From positions 1 to 7,881 of the forward strand of contig CALEMG010000186.1 of the NCBI GenBank assembly GCA_937910835.1: 7,881 nt of DNA. The letters run 5' to 3'. A program made the position numbers and the translations under genes. The notes beneath the pieces are model-generated. The model made no database searches. It saw nothing but the letters and a program-made list of their open reading frames with translations, and was not told the origin of the DNA. Below, piece after piece: positions 1 to 6,347 of the stretch (within the stretch, counting starts at the first letter, position 1; each line of letters opens with the position of its first letter). The DNA comes from an uncultured Alphaproteobacteria bacterium. Its GTDB lineage: Bacteria; Pseudomonadota; Alphaproteobacteria; Sneathiellales; Sneathiellaceae.

Positions 1-182
1 ACTCATTGATTATCGACCCATGGGGCAAAATTCTAGCCGAAGCAGGGGAGGAACCCGGCTTTATCACGGCAGAGATCAACATGGCGGACATCGCCAGACG
101 TCGCCAGCAAATCCCGAATTTGCGAAATATCCGGGACTTTACCGTGCACGCTCCTGAATCCATTGCTGACGCAGCGGAGTAA
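1..182 (+). CDS. Carbon-nitrogen hydrolase (nitrilase superfamily), C-terminal fragment
   Basis: The reading frame is open from the left edge (first full codon at position 3) to a TAA at 180-182, giving 59 residues. It begins SLIIDPWGKILAEAGEEPG and continues with a piece rich in arginine ending IPNLRNIRDF. The DPWG-x-ILAE strand, then G-x-I-x-AEI, then R-x-x-IP-x-L-x-x-R is the typical end of Nit/omega-amidase-like carbon-nitrogen hydrolases, which hydrolyse C-N bonds of amides with a Glu-Lys-Cys triad. The triad lies upstream of the window and cannot be checked, so the substrate (deaminated glutathione, alpha-keto acid amide or other) is undecided. In many alphaproteobacteria such a gene is followed directly by a DUF1178 gene. 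Here a reversed methyltransferase gene ends 5 bases after the stop and separates the two. Family assignment is fairly safe; specific function is not. Confidence 0.85.
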   Translation, partial: SLIIDPWGKILAEAGEEPGFITAEINMADIARRRQQIPNLRNIRDFTVHAPESIADAAE

Positions 183-187
183 CGCCG

Positions 188-697
188 TTAAAGCGGTTTT
201 CGGGCGACTATGGATTGACGGCAGGCAGGATTTGGCGCATCAACGCGCCCCTCAAAAAAATCGATAACATCCAAACTGTTGCTAAAAAATTCAGCGAGCT
301 CTCCGGGAGCAAGGAGAAAGTCTGGATTGCTTGGGCGGCCGTATTTCTCGTTGCCTTGCGCAAATGTGTCGTAAAGCAGAATACCGCCCGGTGACAGCGC
401 CGCTGCGATATCCGCAAACAGGGGCCGCCAGAGGTAATTGACCACAACAATGCCGGAAAAAGTGTTGTCGGAAAATGGCCAGCGTTCCTTTTCCAAATCC
501 GCTTGCACGATTGAAAGCCCTTCCCGCCCCTGATACGTCTCGATGGGCGACGTATTAATATCCACGGCGGTTACTTCATAGCCCGCGCCTAACAAATAGA
601 GGCTATGCCTTCCTGCACCACATGCAAGGTCCAGAACCGGCTTTTGCTTTGGTATCAGGTGTGCATATTTCTCGATCCAGAGTGATATGGGCCGCAT
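188..697 (-). CDS. Small class I SAM-dependent methyltransferase
   Basis: This 169-residue protein has a Rossmann-like methyltransferase fold. Motif I is VLDLACGAGRHS at residues 21-32, binding S-adenosylmethionine. An acidic residue ends strand beta2 (VD, residue 46), a QADLE segment with D67 would contact the adenine, and LSPGG at 101-105 is the post-motif turn. The stretches NYLWRPLF (87-94) and NEKYGRPSNPDFLL (116-129) recall a group of roughly 190-residue bacterial methyltransferases of unknown substrate, sometimes labelled TehB-like. This member is a little short at the N-terminus. The ATG at 697-695 has a GGGAG ribosome site (706-702) four bases upstream, which supports this start. It converges on the nitrilase-family gene (5-base gap) and diverges from the DUF1178 gene. 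The name tellurite resistance is not justified by sequence alone; the acceptor substrate is unknown. Confidence 0.85.
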   Translation of the reverse strand: MRPISLWIEKYAHLIPKQKPVLDLACGAGRHSLYLLGAGYEVTAVDINTSPIETYQGREGLSIVQADLEKERWPFSDNTFSGIVVVNYLWRPLFADIAAALSPGGILLYDTFAQGNEKYGRPSNPDFLLAPGELAEFFSNSLDVIDFFEGRVDAPNPACRQSIVARKPL

Positions 698-710
698 AAA
701 ACTCCCTTTT

Positions 711-728
711 CAAGCCAACGAAGGCTTG
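711..728 (-). repeat. 6-bp inverted repeat in the methyltransferase leader
   Basis: CAAGCC at 711-716 and GGCTTG at 723-728 are perfect complements around a 6-base loop. Read on the minus strand, the hairpin lies immediately before the AAAAGGGAG ribosome site of the methyltransferase gene. It could be a small operator or a messenger hairpin that leaves the ribosome site exposed. The stem is short, so it may be chance. Confidence 0.35.
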
Positions 729-731
729 TGT

Positions 732-760
732 TTAACTGGAAAAAGATTATTTCTTATAAA
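732..760 (+). promoter_or_regulatory. Predicted sigma70-type promoter for the DUF1178 gene
   Basis: TTAACT (732-737, four of six matches to TTGACA) is followed after exactly 17 bases by TATAAA (755-760, five of six matches to TATAAT). Transcription would start near 767, about 29 bases before the ATG at 796. The gene has no clear Shine-Dalgarno sequence, which weakens inference about its leader. This is pattern matching only. Confidence 0.5.
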
Positions 761-795
761 ATAGGTAATTTACATTAACATAACAGTTTCAGTGA

Positions 796-1236
796 ATGAT
801 TAAGTACGATCTTAAATGTGAAAACGCCCATGTGTTCGAGGCATGGTTTAAAAACAGCGCCACTTATGATGAACAGGCCGGCGTTGGAGATATTGTGTGC
901 ACCGTATGCGGATCTACCAGCATTGATAAAGCCCCTATGGCCCCCGCCGTTCCGCGCAAAGGCACGTCATCCATATCAAAACGCGAAGAAACGGCGAAAG
1001 CGGAAGCAGATAAAACCGCCGTTGCCATGACGGCGCTTCGCCAACTTCGTAAAACCGTGGAAGAAAATTGTGATTATGTCGGTCCCCGTTTCGCGGAGGA
1101 GGCCCGTAAGATGCATTATGGCGAAGTCGAGCAACACGGCATTTATGGAGAGGCCACACCGGAGGAAAGCAGCGAATTGCAGGAAGAAGGCGTTGAGATA
1201 GCCGAGATTCCGTGGTTGCCGACAACAGACGCCTAA
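796..1236 (+). CDS. DUF1178 family protein
   Basis: This 146-residue protein starts MIKYDLKCENAHVFEAWF, the characteristic opening of DUF1178, in which the N-terminal third resembles a zinc ribbon. C8 and H12, then C35 and C38 (the CTVCGS knuckle), are candidate metal ligands. A conserved MAPAVPRKG follows at about 48-56, then a lysine- and glutamate-rich linker. The C-terminal part contains GPRFAEEARKMHYGE and IYGEATPEE, which are the other family signatures. The length is ordinary for the family and nothing is truncated. Function is unknown; it is a cytosolic small protein with no signal peptide or membrane segment. The start at 796 is chosen because the family motif begins at this Met, although no good ribosome site precedes it. 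It is convergent with the isomerase gene and shares a terminator with it. Confidence 0.93.
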   Translation: MIKYDLKCENAHVFEAWFKNSATYDEQAGVGDIVCTVCGSTSIDKAPMAPAVPRKGTSSISKREETAKAEADKTAVAMTALRQLRKTVEENCDYVGPRFAEEARKMHYGEVEQHGIYGEATPEESSELQEEGVEIAEIPWLPTTDA

Positions 1237-1247
1237 TAAACTAAATC

Positions 1248-1278
1248 AAAAGGCCCGGAGAATTCCGGGCCTTTTTTT
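1248..1278 (+). terminator. Bidirectional rho-independent terminator
   Basis: AGGCCCGGA (1251-1259) and TCCGGGCCT (1264-1272) form a perfect 9-bp GC-rich stem around a GAAT loop. Seven T (1272-1278) follow, and an A-rich stretch precedes the stem. It therefore works for the DUF1178 gene on the plus strand and, with a T-rich tail (TTTTGATTT) on the other strand, also for the convergent isomerase gene that stops at 1307. Confidence 0.92.
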
Positions 1279-1306
1279 ATGAAACAGCAGGAAGTTTTAA
1301 AGCGGG

Positions 1307-2260
1307 TTATTCCGTCTTGGTTTCTTCCTTATCACCGCCTTCTTTCTCGGCTTCCTCTGCTTTTTCGTCTTCAGTTGGCGTCATCAGGATGATGGAAGCA
1401 TCCGCCTTTAATTCTTCAAGCAACTTGTCAATGACAGAACTACTGACTTGTGAGCGAAGTTCCGGCTCTTTCTCCTCAAAGGACGGAGCTTCAGTATTCC
1501 GCTTGTCTTCAGATTTAATGACATGATACCCAAACTGAGTTTTGACCGGTTTCTTTGTATATTCCCCTGCGTTCAGACCAAAGGCAGCATCGGCAAATTC
1601 CGGCACCATGCTTTGCTTTGTGAAATAGCCAAGATCACCGCCATTGGGACCGGAAGGGCCGGTTGAATATTCCTTCGCAAGCTCCTCAAAATTGCCACCA
1701 TCATCGAGCAATTTAATCATGTCATTGGCTTCTTCTTCTGTCTTGAGCAGAATATGCCTGGCATGGAGCTGTTCTTCGGGTGTAAAATCAGCAACGCTCT
1801 TGTTATACTCTTCTTTCAAGAGCTCATCCGTCACCAGTTCGTCAATCTTGCTGGTAATATAAAATTCCTGCATCAACTGGGTGCGAACCGTGTCCATACG
1901 ATCCTGAAACTCTTTCTGGTCGCCCATTTTTTCCGCTTCGGCGGCCTGGGAAATCACTTCCATACTAATCATTTGCTGCAACAATTGATCCTTGATGAAT
2001 TCAATTGGCGCCTGACGATACTGCGCCGGCAACGAAGCGTATAGTGCCTGAACATCCAACGACGTGATATTCTTGCCGTTTACCGTCGCCAGAACTTCAC
2101 TGTCAGCCTCCGTCAGTTTTTCGTCAGCTTTCATCTCAGCGGTCTCAGAAGCAATCATTTCAGCACCGGGCAAGGAGCCCCCTTGCGCGCCGACGTAATA
2201 GCCAATGGCCAGACAGAGCACTGCAACAACAGCCAGTGAAAAATAATGCAATGATTTCAT
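1307..2260 (-). CDS. Parvulin-type peptidyl-prolyl cis-trans isomerase (SurA/PrsA-like)
   Basis: This 317-residue protein opens with a signal peptide or anchor: a lysine near the start and a hydrophobic core at about residues 7-22. There is no lipobox, because C16 follows leucine. A SurA-N-like helical chaperone region spans about 55-160. A PpiC rotamase domain spans about 164-253, with the catalytic-type histidines in HARHIL (H169) and FGYH (H246) and the acidic GGDLGYF motif (D209). The tail from about 294 is almost entirely Glu, Lys, Asp and Thr. It should isomerise X-Pro bonds and help exported proteins fold in the periplasm or at the inner membrane. Divergence from secA is common in alphaproteobacteria and fits an export role. 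The ATG at 2260 has only a weak upstream GGGA, but the signal sequence begins there, so the start is credible. Confidence 0.92.
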   Translation of the reverse strand: MKSLHYFSLAVVAVLCLAIGYYVGAQGGSLPGAEMIASETAEMKADEKLTEADSEVLATVNGKNITSLDVQALYASLPAQYRQAPIEFIKDQLLQQMISMEVISQAAEAEKMGDQKEFQDRMDTVRTQLMQEFYITSKIDELVTDELLKEEYNKSVADFTPEEQLHARHILLKTEEEANDMIKLLDDGGNFEELAKEYSTGPSGPNGGDLGYFTKQSMVPEFADAAFGLNAGEYTKKPVKTQFGYHVIKSEDKRNTEAPSFEEKEPELRSQVSSSVIDKLLEELKADASIILMTPTEDEKAEEAEKEGGDKEETKTE

Positions 2261-2336
2261 AATATTAAAATCCCAATTTGTATTTACGCACTCGAACTAG
2301 CCGAAATGACTTTTCTGCGCGCCAAGAGTTCAAGCG

Positions 2337-2364
2337 AATATAGTAATATTTCACATCAGAACAA
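2337..2364 (-). promoter_or_regulatory. Possible promoter for the isomerase gene
   Basis: On the minus strand TTGTTC (2364-2359) is followed after 16 bases by TATATT (2342-2337), which matches five of six bases of the -10 consensus. The -35 match is poor (three of six). The start would fall near 2330, leaving a leader of about 70 bases. Weak evidence. Confidence 0.25.
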
Positions 2365-2391
2365 CCTTTCATCCAACGTGAGGATTTTTTT

Positions 2392-2415
2392 CCATATTTT
2401 TGCCATCAAATATGG
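2392..2415. repeat. 8-bp perfect inverted repeat, possible operator
   Basis: CCATATTT (2392-2399) and AAATATGG (2408-2415) are perfect complements separated by 8 bases. The centre is about 76 bases upstream of the predicted secA start, on the far side of the -35 box, and upstream of the isomerase start too. That is a plausible place for a dimeric activator or shared regulator. It is AT-rich and lacks a following T run on the plus strand, so it is not a terminator. Confidence 0.4.
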
Positions 2416-2444
2416 TGCTTTTCGCCTCTAGCGTACCGGATAGA

Positions 2445-2473
2445 TTGACATGACTGCGCTAGCCCCTTATCTG
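2445..2473 (+). promoter_or_regulatory. secA: Predicted secA promoter
   Basis: A perfect TTGACA (2445-2450) is followed after exactly 17 bases by TATCTG (2468-2473), which fits the loose alphaproteobacterial TATNNT -10 in four of six bases. Transcription would start near 2480, giving a leader of about 108 bases before the secA ATG at 2588. This is the best -35 box with correct spacing in the window. Confidence 0.6.
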
Positions 2474-2516
2474 TCAGCATATCCTTAGAAGTAGTTTTTT
2501 CCTGATAGAAGAGACT

Positions 2517-2549
2517 ATGTGTACATTGTGCCTGCGCAAAATCGCGTAA
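2517..2549 (+). CDS. Candidate 10-codon upstream ORF in the secA leader
   Basis: ATG at 2517 reads MCTLCLRKIA and stops at 2549, 38 bases before the secA ATG. A purine-rich AGAAGAGA (2507-2514) sits just upstream, closer than ideal for a ribosome site. The peptide is far too short to work like SecM, which stalls inside the ribosome tunnel. If translated it could only act by ribosome placement or coupling. It may equally be a chance ORF. Confidence 0.2.
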   Translation: MCTLCLRKIA

Positions 2550-2587
2550 TCCAGAAAAGCAAACCCACGACTGGAGTTTAGTCAGAT

Positions 2588-5269
2588 ATGTTCGGTTCTA
2601 TTGCCAAGAAGTTGTTCGGATCACCGAATGACAGGGCTCTTAAAGTCGTTCGAACCAAAGTTGACGAGATCAATGCGTTTGAGGACAAAATCAAACCATT
2701 GAGTGACGCCGAACTGATGGCGAAGACCCAGGAATTTAGGGATCGCATCGAAGCCGGAGCGAAGCTGGATGACCTCTTGCCCGAGGCATTTGCCTGCGTT
2801 CGGGAGGCCGCTTGGCGCGCCCTTGGTGAACGGCATTACGATGTCCAGCTCCTTGGCGGCATTGTGCTGCATCAGGGCAAGATTACGGAAATGAAAACCG
2901 GTGAAGGTAAGACACTTGTGTCCACTTTGCCCGCTTATCTGAATGCCTTGTCTGGCAAAGGCGTTCATGTGGTGACGGTGAATGACTACCTCGCCAGCCG
3001 CGACTCACAGTGGATGGGACAGGTCTTTGCCAAGCTCGGCCTCTCTGTTGGTTGCATCGTTCACGGCGTCGATGACGAAGAGCGCCGAGCAGCCTACGCG
3101 GCCGATATCACTTACGGTACAAATAACGAATTCGGGTTTGACTATCTACGTGACAATATGAAGTTCGAAAAATCTGCGATGGTTCAACGCGGATTCAATT
3201 TTGCCATCGTCGACGAGGTAGACAGTATCCTGATCGACGAAGCCCGTACACCGCTGATCATTTCGGGCCCTGCAGAAGATTCATCCGATCTCTATCTCGC
3301 CATTGACGCCCTTATTCCGAACTTACAGGAGAATGACTACGAGATCGACGAAAAGGCGAAGACTGTTGGCTTCTCTGAAGATGGGACAGAGAATATCGAG
3401 CACGTGCTGGAAGCCGCCGGACTACTTAAAGGCAGCAATCTGTATGATGTCGAAAACGTCACGATCGTTCATCACCTGAACCAGGCTCTTCGAGCGCATA
3501 AATTGTTCGAGAAGGACAAAGACTATATCGTCAAGGATGATAAGGTCATCATCATCGACGAGTTCACCGGTCGCATGATGGAAGGCCGACGGTTTTCCGA
3601 AGGCCTTCATCAGGCACTTGAGGCAAGAGAGAAAGTTACCATTCAGCCGGAAAACCAGACCCTCGCGTCGATTACCTTCCAGAATTATTTCCGCCTTTAT
3701 GACAAGCTTGCCGGGATGACCGGCACCGCGGCAACAGAGGCCGATGAATTTCAGGAAATATACGGCCTTGAGGTCATTGAAATTCCGACCAATGTTCCGG
3801 TTGCCCGTATTGACGCCGATGATGAGGTCTACCGAACGGCGGAGGAAAAGTATAACGCCATCGTCGTTACCATCGAAGAGTGCGTCAAAAGGGGCCAGCC
3901 GGTTCTCGTCGGGACGGTCTCTATTGAGAAATCGGAGATGCTCTCCGACCTTCTGAAAAAGAAGAAAATCCCCCATAAGGTTTTGAACGCCCGTTACCAT
4001 GAGCAGGAAGCAGAGATCATCAGTCAGGCGGGACGCATCGGCGCCGTGACCATTGCGACCAATATGGCTGGCCGTGGTACTGACATTAAACTTGGCGGCA
4101 ACGAAGAAATGATGATTGCCGCGAGAACCGCAGATCTCACAGATGAGTCGGAAATTGCCAAAATTTCGGCCGAGTTGAAGCTGGAAATCGAGGAGCAACG
4201 CAAGCAGGTTCTCGCCGCGGGTGGGCTTTTCGTTATCGGAACGGAACGGCATGAATCCCGGCGCATCGATAACCAGCTTAGGGGTCGCTCCGGTCGACAA
4301 GGTGATCCAGGCACGTCACGTTTCTTCCTATCCCTGCAGGATGATCTGATGCGCATTTTTGGGTCGGAACGTATGGATGGCATGCTACGCAAGCTAGGCC
4401 TCGAAGACGGTGAGGCGATCGTTCACCCGTGGATTAACAAGGCGCTTGAGAAAGCACAGCAAAAGGTCGAGGCCCGCAACTACGAAATCCGCAAGAACCT
4501 GTTGAAATTCGATGACGTGATGAATGACCAGCGAAAAGTCATTTATGAACAACGCATTGAATTGATGGATACGCAGGATGTATCCGAAACGGTCTCCACT
4601 ATGCAGGAAGAAGTGATTGATGACCTTGTCGATACACATATTCCGCCAAAGGCATATCCGGAACAATGGGATGTCGAAGGCCTGAAACTGGCCGTTGAGC
4701 GGACACTTGCGCTTGACTTGCCCATCGGAGAATGGGCAGCGGAAGAGGGAATCGCCGATGAAGAAATCCGGGACCGCCTAAAGGATGCGGCAAAGCGCAA
4801 AATGGCCGAAAAAGCCGTCCGATATGGCTCTGAAGTCATGCGAATGGTTGAGAAAAGCATATTGCTGCAAATCCTCGATCAAGCATGGAAGGATCACCTT
4901 CTACAGCTTGACCAGCTTCGTCAGGGCGTATCGCTTCGGGCCTATGCCCAAAAAGATCCGCTCAATGAGTATAAGAGCGAAGCCTTCAACATGTTCGAAA
5001 TGATGCTGAACCAGCTACGCGAGACGGTGACGACCTACCTTTCGCATGTTCAGCTTCAAAATCCGGCCGAGCAGCTGCAGCGTGAGGAACCTGACGAAAG
5101 TGAAATGACCGCCACTCATATTGATCCCGTAACCGGTGAGAACGAATTTGAGACGGCGGAACTGAATCCGGAGGGTACCAATGCGGAAAACTGGGGAAAA
5201 GTGCGCCGCAACGCCCCCTGCCCGTGTGGTTCTGGTAAAAAGTTCAAGCAATGCCACGGGCGCGTTTGA
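2588..5269 (+). CDS. secA: Preprotein translocase ATPase SecA
   Basis: This full-length 893-residue SecA (E. coli 901) is the motor that pushes unfolded preproteins through SecYEG at the inner membrane using ATP. Walker A is MKTGEGKT (102-109, K108). Walker B is DEVDSILIDEA from D209, at the same numbering as in E. coli. The preprotein cross-linking domain follows at about 220-370. Motor domain 2 carries TNMAGRGTDIKLGG from T491 and the arginine-finger region RRIDNQLRGRSGRQGD at 558-573. The helical scaffold and wing come next, then an acidic linker. The protein ends in a SEC-C zinc finger, CPCGSGKKFKQCHG, with C878, C880, C889 and H890 as ligands for zinc and SecB/ribosome contact. The ATG at 2588 has GGAG 11 bases upstream. 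A TerB-like gene follows after 34 bases. Nothing is missing or broken. Confidence 0.99.
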   Translation: MFGSIAKKLFGSPNDRALKVVRTKVDEINAFEDKIKPLSDAELMAKTQEFRDRIEAGAKLDDLLPEAFACVREAAWRALGERHYDVQLLGGIVLHQGKITEMKTGEGKTLVSTLPAYLNALSGKGVHVVTVNDYLASRDSQWMGQVFAKLGLSVGCIVHGVDDEERRAAYAADITYGTNNEFGFDYLRDNMKFEKSAMVQRGFNFAIVDEVDSILIDEARTPLIISGPAEDSSDLYLAIDALIPNLQENDYEIDEKAKTVGFSEDGTENIEHVLEAAGLLKGSNLYDVENVTIVHHLNQALRAHKLFEKDKDYIVKDDKVIIIDEFTGRMMEGRRFSEGLHQALEAREKVTIQPENQTLASITFQNYFRLYDKLAGMTGTAATEADEFQEIYGLEVIEIPTNVPVARIDADDEVYRTAEEKYNAIVVTIEECVKRGQPVLVGTVSIEKSEMLSDLLKKKKIPHKVLNARYHEQEAEIISQAGRIGAVTIATNMAGRGTDIKLGGNEEMMIAARTADLTDESEIAKISAELKLEIEEQRKQVLAAGGLFVIGTERHESRRIDNQLRGRSGRQGDPGTSRFFLSLQDDLMRIFGSERMDGMLRKLGLEDGEAIVHPWINKALEKAQQKVEARNYEIRKNLLKFDDVMNDQRKVIYEQRIELMDTQDVSETVSTMQEEVIDDLVDTHIPPKAYPEQWDVEGLKLAVERTLALDLPIGEWAAEEGIADEEIRDRLKDAAKRKMAEKAVRYGSEVMRMVEKSILLQILDQAWKDHLLQLDQLRQGVSLRAYAQKDPLNEYKSEAFNMFEMMLNQLRETVTTYLSHVQLQNPAEQLQREEPDESEMTATHIDPVTGENEFETAELNPEGTNAENWGKVRRNAPCPCGSGKKFKQCHGRV

Positions 5270-5303
5270 AGGAACAACAGGGGACTTCGTTTCAAGGTTT
5301 ACT

Positions 5304-5762
5304 ATGATTTCGTTTTTAAAATCGCTTCTATCTGAGAATAATGTGGCCGAACCTGCGACACAGGATGAGGCTCACATCGCGACAGCCGCGCTATTGATAG
5401 AGGCGGCCTTGTCAGATGACGACTATCAGGACGTGGAGCGCAATGCGATCATCAACGTGCTCGTCCGTCACTACAGCATATCGGACGCGGATGCACGGGA
5501 CTTGGTGCAAGAGGCTGAGAAAGCACAAGCCGCATCGGAACAGCTCTTTTATTTTACCCGGACCGTCAAAGACAGTTTTCCGGTTGAAACCCGCGTACAA
5601 ATGATTGAGATGCTTTGGGAGATTGCCTATGCGGACGGGGTCGTGAGTAAATTCGAGGCTAATCTTGTCCGCCGGATCGCCGGCCTCATATACGTCAGCG
5701 ACCGCGAACGAGGCGATGCCCGCAAAAGGGTGATGGCCCGTCTCGGGATCAATGAGAATTGA
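5304..5762 (+). CDS. TerB-like (TerB family tellurite resistance domain) protein
   Basis: This 152-residue, all-helical, cytosolic protein resembles TerB/DjlA-N-type domains. After a short amphipathic start (MISFLKSLL) comes the first acidic motif, LSDDDYQDVERNAI (about 36-49). The second is IAYADGVVSKFEANLVRRIA (107-126), with D111 and E118. These are the paired acidic sites that bind metal in the TerB family. The frame is open upstream to an ATG at 5181 inside secA. The start at 5304 is preferred because the family begins here and CAAGG at 5293-5297 is a good ribosome site six bases away. The 34-base gap after secA suggests co-transcription. A real link to tellurite is unlikely, as no other ter genes are present. 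The function is unknown and may concern membrane or stress homeostasis. Confidence 0.85.
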   Translation: MISFLKSLLSENNVAEPATQDEAHIATAALLIEAALSDDDYQDVERNAIINVLVRHYSISDADARDLVQEAEKAQAASEQLFYFTRTVKDSFPVETRVQMIEMLWEIAYADGVVSKFEANLVRRIAGLIYVSDRERGDARKRVMARLGINEN

Positions 5763-5770
5763 TTTTTCGG

Positions 5771-5797
5771 CAACCCATAGATTTTGGGGTTGTTTTT
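5771..5797 (+). terminator. Weak rho-independent terminator after the TerB-like gene
   Basis: CAACCC (5771-5776) pairs with GGGTTG (5787-5792) around a 10-base loop, followed by five T (5793-5797). The stem is only 6 bp with a large loop, so termination of the secA unit is probably partial. Confidence 0.45.
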
Positions 5798-5879
5798 CCC
5801 CGTTATTAGCGATAATCCGTAAAGTGACATTGACGATTTCGTATGCATGTTGCTTTGATGAACTGGCTGGAGAACCTAA

Positions 5880-6218
5880 ATGACCTACGTTGTTACCGAA
5901 AATTGCATCCGCTGCAAATATATGGACTGCGTGGAGGTCTGTCCGGTGGACTGCTTCTATGAAGGCGACAACATGCTGGTGATACATCCCGACGAATGTA
6001 TCGACTGTGGTGTATGTGAGCCCGAATGCCCGGCCGAAGCCATTCTGCCCGATACAGAAGAAGCCGCTGAAAAATTCCTCGATCTCAATCGTGAATATTC
6101 GGAGATCTGGCCGAATATTACACAGAAAGGCGAACCGCCGGCGGATTCAGAGGAATGGGACGGTAAGCCCAATAAATACCCTGAAGAATTCAGTCCTAAA
6201 CCCGGTAGCGAGGGATAG
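5880..6218 (+). CDS. fdxA: Seven-iron ferredoxin FdxA ([3Fe-4S][4Fe-4S])
   Basis: This 112-residue protein is a typical FdxA, a soluble low-potential electron carrier close to Azotobacter ferredoxin I. By alignment with that protein, C9, C17 and C50 should hold the [3Fe-4S] cluster, and C21, C40, C43 and C46 the [4Fe-4S] cluster. C12 and C25 match the non-ligand cysteines of the family. The motifs CIRCKYMDCVEVCPVDCFYEG and CIDCGVCEPECP are both intact. The tail from about 62 is the usual acidic extension wrapping the fold (EIWPNIT, about 76-82). GGAG (5869-5872) lies seven bases before the ATG, fixing the start. It precedes carD, an arrangement common in alphaproteobacteria, where an S4-domain RNA-binding gene often lies upstream. 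Here the upstream neighbour is the TerB-like gene instead. Its redox partner is not visible. Confidence 0.97.
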   Translation: MTYVVTENCIRCKYMDCVEVCPVDCFYEGDNMLVIHPDECIDCGVCEPECPAEAILPDTEEAAEKFLDLNREYSEIWPNITQKGEPPADSEEWDGKPNKYPEEFSPKPGSEG

Positions 6219-6236
6219 CCAAGTAGCTTATCGCCC

Positions 6237-6268
6237 TTGACATTCGTAAAACCGGCACGATTTATATA
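6237..6268 (+). promoter_or_regulatory. carD: Candidate distal promoter for carD
   Basis: A perfect TTGACA (6237-6242) lies 18 bases after the fdxA stop. An AT-rich TTTATATA block (6261-6268) follows, but the best -10 readings need spacers of 18 to 20 bases. The -35 is excellent and the -10 uncertain. Confidence 0.35.
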
Positions 6269-6295
6269 ACAATATTAGCTTTTCGCGCAAAATTG

Positions 6296-6304
6296 TGCTA
6301 TATT
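6296..6304 (+). promoter_or_regulatory. carD: Candidate extended -10 promoter for carD
   Basis: TGCTATATT fits the extended -10 form TGnTATAAT with one mismatch. There is no good -35 at 17 bases, which is tolerated by extended -10 promoters. Transcription would start near 6310-6311, inside the hairpin at 6306-6335, giving a leader of about 180 bases for carD. Confidence 0.35.
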
Positions 6305-6305
6305 C

Positions 6306-6335
6306 CTCGCTATACAACAGGTTTGTTATAGTGAG
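6306..6335. repeat. 12-bp hairpin/palindrome in the fdxA-carD gap
   Basis: CTCGCTATACAA (6306-6317) pairs with TTGTTATAGTGAG (6323-6335) with one bulged T (6327) and one G-T pair, around a 5-base loop CAGGT. It starts two bases after the extended -10 motif, so it overlaps the predicted start site. As DNA it would suit a repressor dimer. As RNA from fdxA read-through it would be a stable stem. No T run follows it, so it is not a terminator. Confidence 0.55.
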
Positions 6336-6347
6336 TGTGGTGTGTGA

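Larger units (their letters stand above)
2261..2587. other. Divergent regulatory region between isomerase gene and secA
   Basis: These 327 bases hold no gene of normal size. They contain a strong predicted secA promoter (2445-2473), a weaker candidate promoter for the isomerase gene on the other strand, an 8-bp inverted repeat (2392-2415), a 10-codon upstream ORF (2517-2549), and the secA ribosome site GGAG at 2573-2576. AT-rich blocks with T runs lie at 2385-2400. I see no tRNA, no known riboswitch and no SecM-sized leader gene. Confidence 0.7.

Noticed and set aside
2371..2391. ATCC/GGAT followed by T run as a terminator in the divergent region
   Set aside because: A 4-bp stem is too weak, and no gene ends upstream on the plus strand.
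3422..4300. A 292-codon open frame on the minus strand inside secA
   Set aside because: It lies wholly within the undoubted SecA coding region, shows no recognisable domain and is a shadow of codon bias in the real frame.
5181..5303. An upstream in-frame ATG that would extend the TerB-like protein by 41 residues into secA
   Set aside because: The extension lacks family similarity and overlaps the SecA zinc finger in another frame. The ATG at 5304 has a good ribosome site.
188..5762. A tellurite resistance system made of the TehB-like methyltransferase and the TerB-like protein
   Set aside because: The genes are far apart and on different transcripts. No terC, terD, terE or tehA-like gene is present, and both names come from broad domain families.
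5830..5858. TTGACG at 5830-5835 as a -35 box for fdxA
   Set aside because: No acceptable -10 hexamer is found 16-18 bases downstream.
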